A stretch of 64,000 nt of DNA. Source: Parabacteroides distasonis. GTDB lineage: Bacteria; Bacteroidota; Bacteroidia; Bacteroidales; Tannerellaceae. The stretch spans positions 1 through 64,000 of the forward strand of contig SUXM01000004.1 of assembly GCA_015060925.1 (NCBI GenBank), in the 5' to 3' direction. Made by a program: the position numbers and the translations under genes. A model generated the notes under the pieces. The model was not told the DNA's origin. It saw only the letters and a program-made list of their open reading frames with translations, and did no database searches. Each line of letters begins with the position of its first letter. Position 1 is the stretch's first letter. This document shows positions 43,303 through 51,393 of this stretch, one piece after another.

Positions 43303-45558
43303 ATGGAGACGTTTTATCTCTTTCTGATCATTTTCCTTTTTATACTGGCCATATTCGACCTGTCGGTAGGGGTCAGTAACGATGCAGTAAACTTCTTGAA
43401 TTCGGCGATAGGGTCGAAAGCTGCCTCTTTTAAGGTTATTTTGGTAATTGCCGCTATTGGCGTTTTTGTCGGGGCATCCCTTTCCAATGGAATGATGGAT
43501 ATTGCCCGGCATGGAATCTATCAACCGCAACATTTCTATTTCTCGGAGATCATGTGTATTCTGCTGGCTGTCATGCTGACCGATGTGGTGTTGTTGGATG
43601 TCTTTAACTCTTTGGGAATGCCCACCTCCACGACAGTCTCTTTGGTTTTTGAATTGTTGGGAGGTACGGTTGCCATTGCGTTGATCAAGATAGCCAACTC
43701 TGACGGGTTGCTGCAGTTTGGCGATTTGTTGAATACCGACAAGGCATTGACGGTGATTATGGGTATCTTCCTCTCTGTGGCCATAGCGTTTATCTTCGGG
43801 GCGGTTGTTCAATACTTCTCCCGTCTGATCTTTACCTTTAACTATAAGAAACATGCTCGTTATTTCATCGGCCTGTTTGGGGGGATTGCCGCTACTTCCA
43901 TCCTTTATTTTATGTTGATCAAAGGTTTAAAAGAGAGCTCTTTTATGGAGGGCGATTTCAAAGAGATGGTCTATAGCCATACGGGAACTATCGTATGGGG
44001 TGCGTTGGTTGTTTTTACCATTCTGATGCAGATACTTCATTGGTGTAAAGTGAATGTCTTTAAGGTGGTGATTCTGATGGGAACCTTTGCTTTGGCATTG
44101 GCTTTTGCCGGTAACGACTTGGTGAACTTCATCGGCGTTCCTTTGGCAGGATATTCCTCTTACATGGATTTGATGGCGCAAGGAGGAACGGTGACGACTG
44201 ATACTTTCCTCATGGAATCCCTTTTGGCTCCGGCAAAGACTCCTTGGTACTTTTTGGTTGGTTCAGGGGCGATTATGGTATTCGCTTTGGCTACTTCCAA
44301 AAAGGCACAGGCGGTTATTAAAACCTCAGTGGATCTCTCTCGACAGTCGGATGGTACAGAAAATTTCGGAACTTCACCGGTTGCCCGTGTGTTGGTACGT
44401 ACAGCCAACAATGTTTCGACAACTTTGTTGAATGTGATCCCGCCTCGTGTGAAGGATTGGATGGATAGCCGTTTCAATCATGATGAGATTATATTGGAAG
44501 ACAAAGCCAGTTTTGATTTGGTGCGTGCCTCAGTCAATGTGGTGCTGGCCGGCTTGTTGATTGCGATGGGTACCTCGTTGAAGTTACCTTTATCTACAAC
44601 TTATGTCGCTTTCATGGTGGCAATGGGTAGCTCGTTGGCTGACCGTGCCTGGGGGCGTGAGAGTGCAGTTTATCGGATTACAGGTGTTTTGTCGGTGATC
44701 GGTGGTTGGTTTATTACTGCGGGGGCGGCTTTCACTTGCTGCTTCTTGGTGGCTTTGTTGATTCATTTCGGGGGAGTGGCTGCAATGGCTGCGATGGTGG
44801 CATTGGCGGTCTACCTGTTGATTCGTAACCAGATTATGTATAAGAAAAAGATGAAGAAACAGGCAATGCAGGAGGAGGTGAATTCTACTATTTCCAAGTT
44901 GAGCGAAACAACCGACAAACGGGAAGCTCTTTCTCTATTCCGTGAGCATAGCCGTGACGAGTTGTGCCATGTGCTTAATTTTTCCGCAGATGTTTTTGCC
45001 CGTTCCGTCTTTGGTTTTATGGATGAGAATCTGCGTGAGCTTCGCAAAGCGATAAGTGAGTTGGAAGAGAAGAAAACCTATTTGAAGCAGGTTAAGCGAG
45101 TAGGGACATTGGGAGTAACCCAATTGGAACATGACATTGCGGTGGATAAAGGGCTTTACTATTACCAAGGCAATGACTTTGCCAGCGAATTGATCTACAG
45201 TATCCGCCGTCTGGCAGAGCCATGCAAAGAGCATGTCGATAACCATTTCAGCCCATTGAATGAGGCACAGAAGAGGGATTTCGGACAGATGAGCGACCGT
45301 ATCGTCTCCTTCCTTTCACTTAGTGCATCAATGATTGAGAATAATGATTACCACCGGATGAGCGATTTGGTGCGTCGGTCAGTCGAACTCTCTAACCAAT
45401 TGACCGCTTTGAAGAAAGAGGAACTGAAGCGTATCCAAGGACAAAGTGGCAGTACAAAGGTCAGCATGGTTTATCTGACGATGGTACAAGAGGCACAAAA
45501 CGTAGTCATCTTCGCTGTCAACCTCCTAAAGGTAAGCCGTAAGTTCCAAGTAGAGTAA
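43303..45558 (+). CDS. PiT family phosphate transporter with PhoU-like cytoplasmic domain
   Basis: 751 residues, longer than typical PiT (about 500). N-terminal membrane half carries the PiT repeat signatures: FDLSVGVSNDAVNFLNSAIG and, in the second half, GMPTSTTVSLVFELLG and KLPLSTTYVAFMVAMGSSLADRAWG. From about residue 525 it is soluble and helical (FREHSRDELCHVLNFSADVFARSV ... LRELRKAISELEEKK), resembling PhoU/DUF47 regulators fused to the transporter. Imports phosphate with H+ or Na+. GC-rich compared with genes around 50-60 kb. Confidence 0.92.
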   Translation: METFYLFLIIFLFILAIFDLSVGVSNDAVNFLNSAIGSKAASFKVILVIAAIGVFVGASLSNGMMDIARHGIYQPQHFYFSEIMCILLAVMLTDVVLLDVFNSLGMPTSTTVSLVFELLGGTVAIALIKIANSDGLLQFGDLLNTDKALTVIMGIFLSVAIAFIFGAVVQYFSRLIFTFNYKKHARYFIGLFGGIAATSILYFMLIKGLKESSFMEGDFKEMVYSHTGTIVWGALVVFTILMQILHWCKVNVFKVVILMGTFALALAFAGNDLVNFIGVPLAGYSSYMDLMAQGGTVTTDTFLMESLLAPAKTPWYFLVGSGAIMVFALATSKKAQAVIKTSVDLSRQSDGTENFGTSPVARVLVRTANNVSTTLLNVIPPRVKDWMDSRFNHDEIILEDKASFDLVRASVNVVLAGLLIAMGTSLKLPLSTTYVAFMVAMGSSLADRAWGRESAVYRITGVLSVIGGWFITAGAAFTCCFLVALLIHFGGVAAMAAMVALAVYLLIRNQIMYKKKMKKQAMQEEVNSTISKLSETTDKREALSLFREHSRDELCHVLNFSADVFARSVFGFMDENLRELRKAISELEEKKTYLKQVKRVGTLGVTQLEHDIAVDKGLYYYQGNDFASELIYSIRRLAEPCKEHVDNHFSPLNEAQKRDFGQMSDRIVSFLSLSASMIENNDYHRMSDLVRRSVELSNQLTALKKEELKRIQGQSGSTKVSMVYLTMVQEAQNVVIFAVNLLKVSRKFQVE

Positions 45559-45598
45559 CACTTTTTTGATTTATACAATATTACACTATCCCGTTTTC

Positions 45599-45656
45599 AT
45601 GAGATCGCTTCCCATTTCGTGCCCAAGGAATGGGAGATAAGCGATCTCATTTTTTG
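45599..45656 (+). terminator. Strong hairpin after the PiT gene
   Basis: ATGAGATCGCTT / AAGCGATCTCAT 12-bp outer stem with an inner CCCATT / AATGGG stem, followed by TTTTTT; 40 nt after the stop. Confidence 0.85.
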
Positions 45657-45686
45657 TTTTTTTACCTACTATAGATATTTCCTGAA

Positions 45687-45746
45687 ATTACCTCGGAGGT
45701 AATCAGAAATAAGTCCGATGTAATTCCCAATTACCTCCGAGGTAAT
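45687..45746. repeat. Triple palindrome element, copy 4 (ATTACCTC type)
   Basis: Three 17-nt units: 45687 (ATTACCTCGGAGGTAAT), 45708 (AATAAGTCCGATGTAAT), 45730 (ATTACCTCCGAGGTAAT); centres 21 and 22 nt apart. Lies between the PiT terminator and the DUF937 gene end (stop at 45750), so between converging genes. Same family as the 14461 element. Confidence 0.82.
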
Positions 45747-45749
45747 TTT

Positions 45750-46187
45750 TTATTTGAATAACCCGCCAAGTAATCCTCCTGCCATATTTTTCAAAGTATC
45801 ACCTCCTGAAAGCGAACCAAGTAATGTTCCAAAATCTAACCCTTTGCCGGATGAAATCTGTTGGACTAATTGGTTGACAACAATCGGTAATACGGATTTG
45901 GCTGTGTTGACGATTTCCGGCGATAGGTTCAGCTTTGTTGCGATGTTTGAACCGAAATAGTCAATGGCTGCTTGCGCTATTTGGTTGGTTACAGAACTGT
46001 TGTTTCCGGAAAGGGACGATAGTAATTCTCCAATGTTTGAACCGTTACCTGTTAGTTGTTTCAATCCTTCTATGACAGAATCAGCTAATCCGTCATTGAT
46101 TTGGCTTTGTTCATTGGCCGGTACGTTGAATTTTCCTGCTACAGAGGATAATACTTGTTCTTTTACAAGTGCTAATAATTCTTCCAT
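45750..46187 (-). CDS. DUF937 domain protein
   Basis: 145 residues, no signal peptide or membrane segment. Alternating hydrophobic helices with Gly/Ser-rich turns (GELLSSLSGNNSSVTNQIAQ, GTLLGSLSGGDTLKNMAGGLLGGLFK) as in the DUF937/YidB-like family. Often small cytoplasmic or envelope-associated proteins of unknown role. Overlaps the end of the M28 peptidase gene by 16 nt on the same strand, so likely co-transcribed with it. Confidence 0.86.
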   Translation of the reverse strand: MEELLALVKEQVLSSVAGKFNVPANEQSQINDGLADSVIEGLKQLTGNGSNIGELLSSLSGNNSSVTNQIAQAAIDYFGSNIATKLNLSPEIVNTAKSVLPIVVNQLVQQISSGKGLDFGTLLGSLSGGDTLKNMAGGLLGGLFK

Positions 46188-47839
46188 TTGTTGTTTGTTT
46201 TTATATATGTTGTTTTATTGTTCCATAACGGCAATGCTATCAATACCATGATGTAATAGAATGCTAATAGCATGACGACACCGAGTGTTCCAATGGTCAG
46301 TGCCATGGCTAATATATAGGTAAAGGAAAAAGCATGGAGGGATATAACTAAAACTGCTATCCATAGGAATATCCGAAGGGAGCTGATTTGCCAAAAAAAC
46401 AGTGCGAGTGTGGCACATGCCAAAGGAATGAAGAACATCATGTTTTCACCAAAGGAGAAAAGTAGCAGCCAGCTTAATAGGCATAAAATGGATAGGGTGC
46501 TGTAAAGTGTCAAAATTGAATCATAGAGCCGTTGTTTGAAGTAATAGCAAACGACTGCAATTGACATTACAGCCATGGCTACTATCATGGCTGTATTATC
46601 ATAAGAGATGCCGGATACTGTTCCGAAGAGGGTAAACCGGACTCCTGCCATACGTGCGCATATCCAAGCAATCAGTTCTCCGATAACTAAAATACCCAAT
46701 GAAATGAGGAATAGTTTTCCGGATTGTTTGATAAGCTCCATCATATTGAAGTTTCTTCTTTTTTTGTTTTGGAACAGGATAAAGAGAAACAGAACTGTTA
46801 TGCAGATATTTAATGCCCAATAACCAGTCTGAGGAAAATGAAAGAATCCCAAAAGAGGAATGGTGAAGTTTATACTATCTTTGTCTGAACGGAAATAGTT
46901 TTTGTTGTTGTATTTGCTATTGGTCAGGTAATGTTTGATGATAGGGACAATCTGTTCTCCATAGTGTTGGAGAGAAATTTCACTGATGTTATCCAAATGA
47001 TCCAGTTCGGTATGGTAATGGTTTACATCAGCTATGACGGAGAAGTTAAATCCGGGTATTGTATCTTTTACAATGGAGAAGTCGGTATCATTAGGCATAA
47101 ACTTGTAAACGACACTTGTAAGTGAATAGGTGTAGGGGTATTGGGCATGGTTTCCGTATAGCTCCATTAATTTTTCATTGCCGGGAGAGGTCTCAAAAAG
47201 TAAAACAGGTCCATAAGTACCTCTTGCCTCAATGTTAATTACCAAACCTACATGTTCAAAAATCTCCTTGTTGGACTGATAGGCCAATTTCATACCGACC
47301 ATACCTACCTCTTCAGCATCGGTAAACAGTACTTTAATTCCTTGATTCCATACTTCTCGGAACTTTAAAACTTGATTTAGACTTTCCAAGATCACTCCTA
47401 TTCCGTAACCATCGTCACCAGCTCCAAAGGAACTGACTATCTCTTGGTTTCGTTTCATGGGATATTTGGAGTCATAATGGGCGATTAACATCAGATAGGT
47501 TGTGTCCTTTAAAGGTTTTATTGGAGGAAACTCTGCCAATAGGTTGTCTGCGTGAAAAATATAACCTTTGGCTTTTTGAGAGGGATAATGATAGACCCGT
47601 ACTTCTCCTCCTAATGTTTTAAGTCTCTCTTTTAGATAATCTCGTACAGCCGTTCTTGCTTCTGGATGTGCGACAGAATGAGGCTCTTTGGCTATGATCT
47701 TCAAATCCTCTACCACTCGTCCTGAAGAAAATCCTTTGTAGTCTTTCCCTTTCGGGGTTGGCAATGACTGCCACCCGTAAGCGATAAGGGACGATAGAAT
47801 AAGAATAATAATGAAAATGAAAAGGTTACCTTTATTCAT
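46172..47839 (-). CDS. Membrane-anchored M28 zinc peptidase
   Basis: 555 residues. N-terminal membrane segment (FIFIIILILSSLIAYGW), a periplasmic M28 aminopeptidase domain about 35-310, then seven or so hydrophobic C-terminal segments. Zinc ligands are visible: His in LIAHYDS, bridging Asp in GAGDDGYGIG, general-base Glu plus ligand in TDAEEVG, Glu in INIEARG, His in VNHYHTELDH. Domain arrangement recalls FXNA/YfbL-like membrane peptidases. The peptidase domain faces out of the cytoplasm; exact substrate unknown. Followed by DUF937 with overlap. Confidence 0.9.
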   Translation of the reverse strand: MNKGNLFIFIIILILSSLIAYGWQSLPTPKGKDYKGFSSGRVVEDLKIIAKEPHSVAHPEARTAVRDYLKERLKTLGGEVRVYHYPSQKAKGYIFHADNLLAEFPPIKPLKDTTYLMLIAHYDSKYPMKRNQEIVSSFGAGDDGYGIGVILESLNQVLKFREVWNQGIKVLFTDAEEVGMVGMKLAYQSNKEIFEHVGLVINIEARGTYGPVLLFETSPGNEKLMELYGNHAQYPYTYSLTSVVYKFMPNDTDFSIVKDTIPGFNFSVIADVNHYHTELDHLDNISEISLQHYGEQIVPIIKHYLTNSKYNNKNYFRSDKDSINFTIPLLGFFHFPQTGYWALNICITVLFLFILFQNKKRRNFNMMELIKQSGKLFLISLGILVIGELIAWICARMAGVRFTLFGTVSGISYDNTAMIVAMAVMSIAVVCYYFKQRLYDSILTLYSTLSILCLLSWLLLFSFGENMMFFIPLACATLALFFWQISSLRIFLWIAVLVISLHAFSFTYILAMALTIGTLGVVMLLAFYYIMVLIALPLWNNKTTYIKTNNKWKNY

Positions 47840-47890
47840 ATTAAAAACATTATTGAGTAAACAAAAGTAGGATATTTTTATAATTCTATA

Positions 47891-47898
47891 TTACTTTG
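47891..47898 (+). promoter_or_regulatory. Possible -7 box of the PAP2 gene
   Basis: TTACTTTG, one mismatch to TAnnTTTG; 27 nt before the ATG. Confidence 0.35.
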
Positions 47899-47925
47899 TG
47901 GACAAAATCTTAGAAGGTACAAATA

Positions 47926-48717
47926 ATGAAACATTTTATATACTTAGTTCTAATCTTATTTCATATTCAGTCGGCTGTCGCTTCTGTCTCTGTAGGGAAG
48001 GAAAAGATTCATTTTAGTATCTCTGATACATTGCACGAGAACAAAGGTGAAGAGCGGATGTCTATTGTCAATTATAAGTTTAATCCGAAAAACTTGATTC
48101 TTCCCGCATCTTTGATAACAGTAGGGGCAATAGGTACTGCGATTGATGGAATGAATGACTTTCATCTGTTTTCCCGAAAGGATTCTGTCAAGCAGATTCA
48201 TGTAGATGATTATCTGGAATGGGGAATGTTAGGATGGGTATTTGTTTGTGACTTGATGGGAAAGGAGAAGCATAATTGGGTCGATCAACTTTTCTTGGTT
48301 ACAATTGCTGAAGGATATAATGTGATTATGACCCGGTCGGTTAAACATTTAGTAAATGAGACAAGACCGGATGGGGCTAATTACTCTTTCCCTTCCGGAC
48401 ATACCGCTAATGCTTTTTTAGGTGCACATATGGCTTGGAAAGAGTTTAAGGATAGTAATCCGGTATTGGCTTATTCCGGTTATGCAATAGCCGCTTTTGT
48501 GGGAGGATGTCGAGTGTATAACAATCGGCATTGGCTTTCTGATGTGATAGCCGGAGCCGGATTTGGGATTCTTTCTGTAGAATTGGCTTATCTGACCTAT
48601 TTCCCGATTCGAAATGCAATTGCGCGTAAAGTAAATAAGAAAGCGGGTGATCGGTTGGTCGTTGCTCCAACTTTTAATACTCACGGGGGAGGAATTTATC
48701 TCTCTTGGCGTTTTTAA
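47926..48717 (+). CDS. PAP2-family phosphatase (LpxE/LpxF-like)
   Basis: 263 residues with an N-terminal signal/membrane segment (FIYLVLILFHIQSAVAS). The three PAP2 phosphatase motifs are intact: KHLVNETRPDG, SFPSGHTANAFLG and YNNRHWLSDVIAGAGFG. Family members remove phosphates from lipid A or undecaprenyl-pyrophosphate; in gut Bacteroides an LpxF-type enzyme confers antimicrobial-peptide resistance, and a similar job is plausible here. C-terminus GGGIYLSWRF resembles an outer-membrane strand, which is unusual for this family. Convergent with the GH3-type gene, 4 nt between. Confidence 0.9.
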   Translation: MKHFIYLVLILFHIQSAVASVSVGKEKIHFSISDTLHENKGEERMSIVNYKFNPKNLILPASLITVGAIGTAIDGMNDFHLFSRKDSVKQIHVDDYLEWGMLGWVFVCDLMGKEKHNWVDQLFLVTIAEGYNVIMTRSVKHLVNETRPDGANYSFPSGHTANAFLGAHMAWKEFKDSNPVLAYSGYAIAAFVGGCRVYNNRHWLSDVIAGAGFGILSVELAYLTYFPIRNAIARKVNKKAGDRLVVAPTFNTHGGGIYLSWRF

Positions 48718-48721
48718 TGCA

Positions 48722-50233
48722 TTATAGTTGAATAGCCTGTAGCTCTTCTATAAATCCTCGTTCATTGCTGAGACGAGGGATTTTATGTTGTCCTCCTAAT
48801 TTACCTTTCAGACGAAGCCATTCGTAGAAAGTGCCTTCCGGGGCAACAAGGATTTCCAAGGGTTGTAGGGAGATCTCTTTATAACGTTTGGCCTCGTAAT
48901 CTGAATTAAGTTGTTGTAGTGTCTGATCTAGTAAAGTGGCGAATTCATTTAAAGATGGAGGCATCTTTTCAAATTCAATCAACCATTGATGACGCCCTTT
49001 TGCTTTATTCAGCATGAAAAGAGGTGCGACAGTATATTCTTTAACCTTGGCATCAGTTAATCGGCAAACGGTACTGATGGCTTTGTCTGCATTGTCAACC
49101 ATTAATTCCTCCCCAAATGCATTGATGTAGTTTTTAGTTCGTCCTGAAATGACAAACTTATGAGGATAAAGGGAGGTGAATCGAATCGTATCTCCGATAA
49201 GGTATCGCCATAACCCTCCTGAAGTAGTGATGACTATGGCATAGTTTTTATCTACTTCCACTGATTCTAAAGGTAGGATAGTTGGGTTTTCACTCTCGAC
49301 TTCATTTACGGGGATAAACTCATAAAAAGTTCCGTAGTCAAGCATTAGAAGCATACTTTTATCTGTTGGATCATCTTGCAGACCAAAAAATCCTTCTGAT
49401 GCATTATAGGTCTCCATATACTGCATTTTATCGGAGGGGATAAGAGCCTTATATTGATCTCGGTAGGGCTCAAAACTGATTCCTCCGTGAAAGAATACTT
49501 CTAAATTTGGCCATACTTCTGTTAGATGTTGGCATCCTGTTTTCTTTAAAATTGCTTTGATTAACACCAACATCCAAGAGGGAACGCCGGAGAGACTGTT
49601 TACATCTGCTTTCCATGTATTTTCTACGATTGCTTCTATCTTGCTTTCCCACTCATCCATAAGGATAATCTTTTTATCGGGTACTCGAATCAAGTTAACT
49701 AATGGATTGAGGTTTTGTAAAAGAACGGCAGACAAATCTCCACAGTGTGCATTTTGGTTCAAAGGAGAAGGACTGTGACTTCCTCCTAATATAAGCCCTT
49801 TGCGGGAAAAGAAACAACTATCCGGCCTGTTTTGGAGATAAATGGATACAGTGTCGAAACCTCCTTGGTAGTGACAACCTTGTAGTATCTCTGGTGTTAC
49901 AGGGATAAATTTACTTTTGTCATTGGTAGTTCCGCTACTTTTGGCGTACCATTTGACTGAAGAAGGCCAAAGGATATTTTTTTCTCCGTTAATCATACGG
50001 ATTACATACGGTTTTATGTCATCGTATGTTTGTAGGGGTATTCTTTGAGAGAAGTCGTTATATCCTTTTATACTTTTAAATGCATGTTTTTTACCCCATT
50101 CAGTATGTTGAGCGATGGATAACAAAGATTGCAACTGTTTACGTTGGATCTGGTCTGCCTCCTGAGCAAACATGGCAATTTTCTTTTGCCGAGGGCGAAA
50201 GAAAAGAGATATTGTGTTTGTTAATATATCCAT
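48722..50233 (-). CDS. GH3 auxin-responsive-promoter family acyl-adenylase
   Basis: 503 residues from MDILTNTISLFFRPRQK. Family of acyl-acid-amido synthetases (plant GH3) and their bacterial relatives. ATP/adenylation motifs SSGTTNDKSKFIPVTPE and YETYNASEGFFGLQDD are clear, plus the C-terminal hinge FVISGRTKNYINAFGEELMVDNAD. Forms an acyl-adenylate and probably couples it to an amine, but the bacterial substrate is unknown. No lipid or NRPS genes are next to it. The longer frame (50257) overlaps the -7 box. Confidence 0.85.
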   Translation of the reverse strand: MDILTNTISLFFRPRQKKIAMFAQEADQIQRKQLQSLLSIAQHTEWGKKHAFKSIKGYNDFSQRIPLQTYDDIKPYVIRMINGEKNILWPSSVKWYAKSSGTTNDKSKFIPVTPEILQGCHYQGGFDTVSIYLQNRPDSCFFSRKGLILGGSHSPSPLNQNAHCGDLSAVLLQNLNPLVNLIRVPDKKIILMDEWESKIEAIVENTWKADVNSLSGVPSWMLVLIKAILKKTGCQHLTEVWPNLEVFFHGGISFEPYRDQYKALIPSDKMQYMETYNASEGFFGLQDDPTDKSMLLMLDYGTFYEFIPVNEVESENPTILPLESVEVDKNYAIVITTSGGLWRYLIGDTIRFTSLYPHKFVISGRTKNYINAFGEELMVDNADKAISTVCRLTDAKVKEYTVAPLFMLNKAKGRHQWLIEFEKMPPSLNEFATLLDQTLQQLNSDYEAKRYKEISLQPLEILVAPEGTFYEWLRLKGKLGGQHKIPRLSNERGFIEELQAIQL

Positions 50234-50254
50234 GCTACTTTTATAAATCAACTG

Positions 50255-50262
50255 CAAATGTA
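50255..50262 (-). promoter_or_regulatory. -7 box of the GH3-family gene
   Basis: TACATTTG overlapping the longest-frame ATG (50257), fixing the start at 50233 (leader about 15 nt). Confidence 0.55.
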
Positions 50263-50282
50263 ATCATTCTCTTTTTAATATG

Positions 50283-50311
50283 TTTGACTTATACATATTT
50301 TCGTATATTTG
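50283..50311 (+). promoter_or_regulatory. pfkA promoter
   Basis: TTTG (50283-50286), 17 nt, TATATTTG (50304-50311); leader about 23 nt. Confidence 0.6.
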
Positions 50312-50340
50312 TAAAATGAGTATTTAATCCCAGTAAAATT

Positions 50341-51354
50341 ATGAAAATAGGTATCCTTTCTTCTGGAGGTGATTGTCCAGGTATTAATGCAACGATTCGT
50401 GGTGTAGGTAAGACTGCTCTTATGCATTATGGAATGGAAGTTATAGGTATTCATAGTGGTTTTGTCGGTCTTTTGAATAAGGATGTTCAAGTGTTTGACG
50501 AACGAAGTCTTTCTGGTATATTAAACTTGGGAGGAACAATTTTAGGTACTTCCCGTGAAAAGCCTTTTCGGAAACTATTAAAATCAGATGATAGTGAGAA
50601 GCCACAAATAATTAGGCAGAATTATGAGGAGTTGGGATTGGATTGTTTGGTTTGTATAGGAGGAAATGGTACGCAAAAGACAGCATGTAAGTTGTCTAAT
50701 ATGGGATTGAATGTCATAGGAGTACCTAAAACGATAGACAATGATATATGGGGAACAGATATTACATTTGGATTTGATACTGCAGTGAATATTGCAACAG
50801 AAGCGATTGACCGTTTACATTCAACAGCCAGTTCTCATAAACGGGTAATGGTGGTGGAAGTAATGGGGCATCATGCTGGATGGATCGCTTTGTATGCAGG
50901 AATGGCTGGTGGTGCAGATGTTATTTTATTGCCAGAATTAGGATATGATTTGGATAAGGTGAATGAAACTATCTTGAACCGTGCGCATCGGGGAAAACCT
51001 TATTCAATTGTAGTTGTAGCTGAAGGTATTAAGACGCCCAATAAAGAGCGGCCTTCTGTTTATGTTACGCGAGTAATTGAAGAGGTTACCGGCATTGAAA
51101 GCCGTGATACAGTTTTGGGATATATTCAACGAGGAGGGAATCCATCTCCTTTTGATCGAAATTTAGCAACAAGATTAGGTGGGCATGCTACTGAACTTAT
51201 AGCTAAAGGTGAATTTGGGAAAATGGTTTGTATGAATGGAAATGATGTAGATTCGATTGCGCTTTCAGAAGTGGCAGGTAAATTGAAATTAGTGAATTCT
51301 GACCATGATTTGATTCTTCAAGGAAAAAGAATGGGGATTTCATTTGGTGACTGA
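50341..51354 (+). CDS. pfkA: 6-phosphofructokinase
   Basis: Glycolytic kinase making fructose 1,6-bisphosphate. 337 residues. Nucleotide loop SSGGDCPGINATIRG, GGNGTQKTA (residue 104-type position is Gly), substrate loop GVPKTIDNDI, in which Lys stands where ATP-type E. coli PfkA has Gly, MVVEVMGHHAGWIAL and LGYIQRGGNPSPFDR. The Gly/Lys combination is found in group III-like enzymes that use ATP or, in some cases, PPi, so the phosphoryl donor is not certain. Divergent from the GH3-family gene. Confidence 0.93.
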   Translation: MKIGILSSGGDCPGINATIRGVGKTALMHYGMEVIGIHSGFVGLLNKDVQVFDERSLSGILNLGGTILGTSREKPFRKLLKSDDSEKPQIIRQNYEELGLDCLVCIGGNGTQKTACKLSNMGLNVIGVPKTIDNDIWGTDITFGFDTAVNIATEAIDRLHSTASSHKRVMVVEVMGHHAGWIALYAGMAGGADVILLPELGYDLDKVNETILNRAHRGKPYSIVVVAEGIKTPNKERPSVYVTRVIEEVTGIESRDTVLGYIQRGGNPSPFDRNLATRLGGHATELIAKGEFGKMVCMNGNDVDSIALSEVAGKLKLVNSDHDLILQGKRMGISFGD

Positions 51355-51393
51355 TACTTCTAATATTGAAGGTGAAATTTTAATTTTTTCTTC

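Noticed and set aside
45599-45656. Independent small RNA gene
   Set aside because: The hairpin sits at the normal terminator distance from the PiT stop and has no promoter box.
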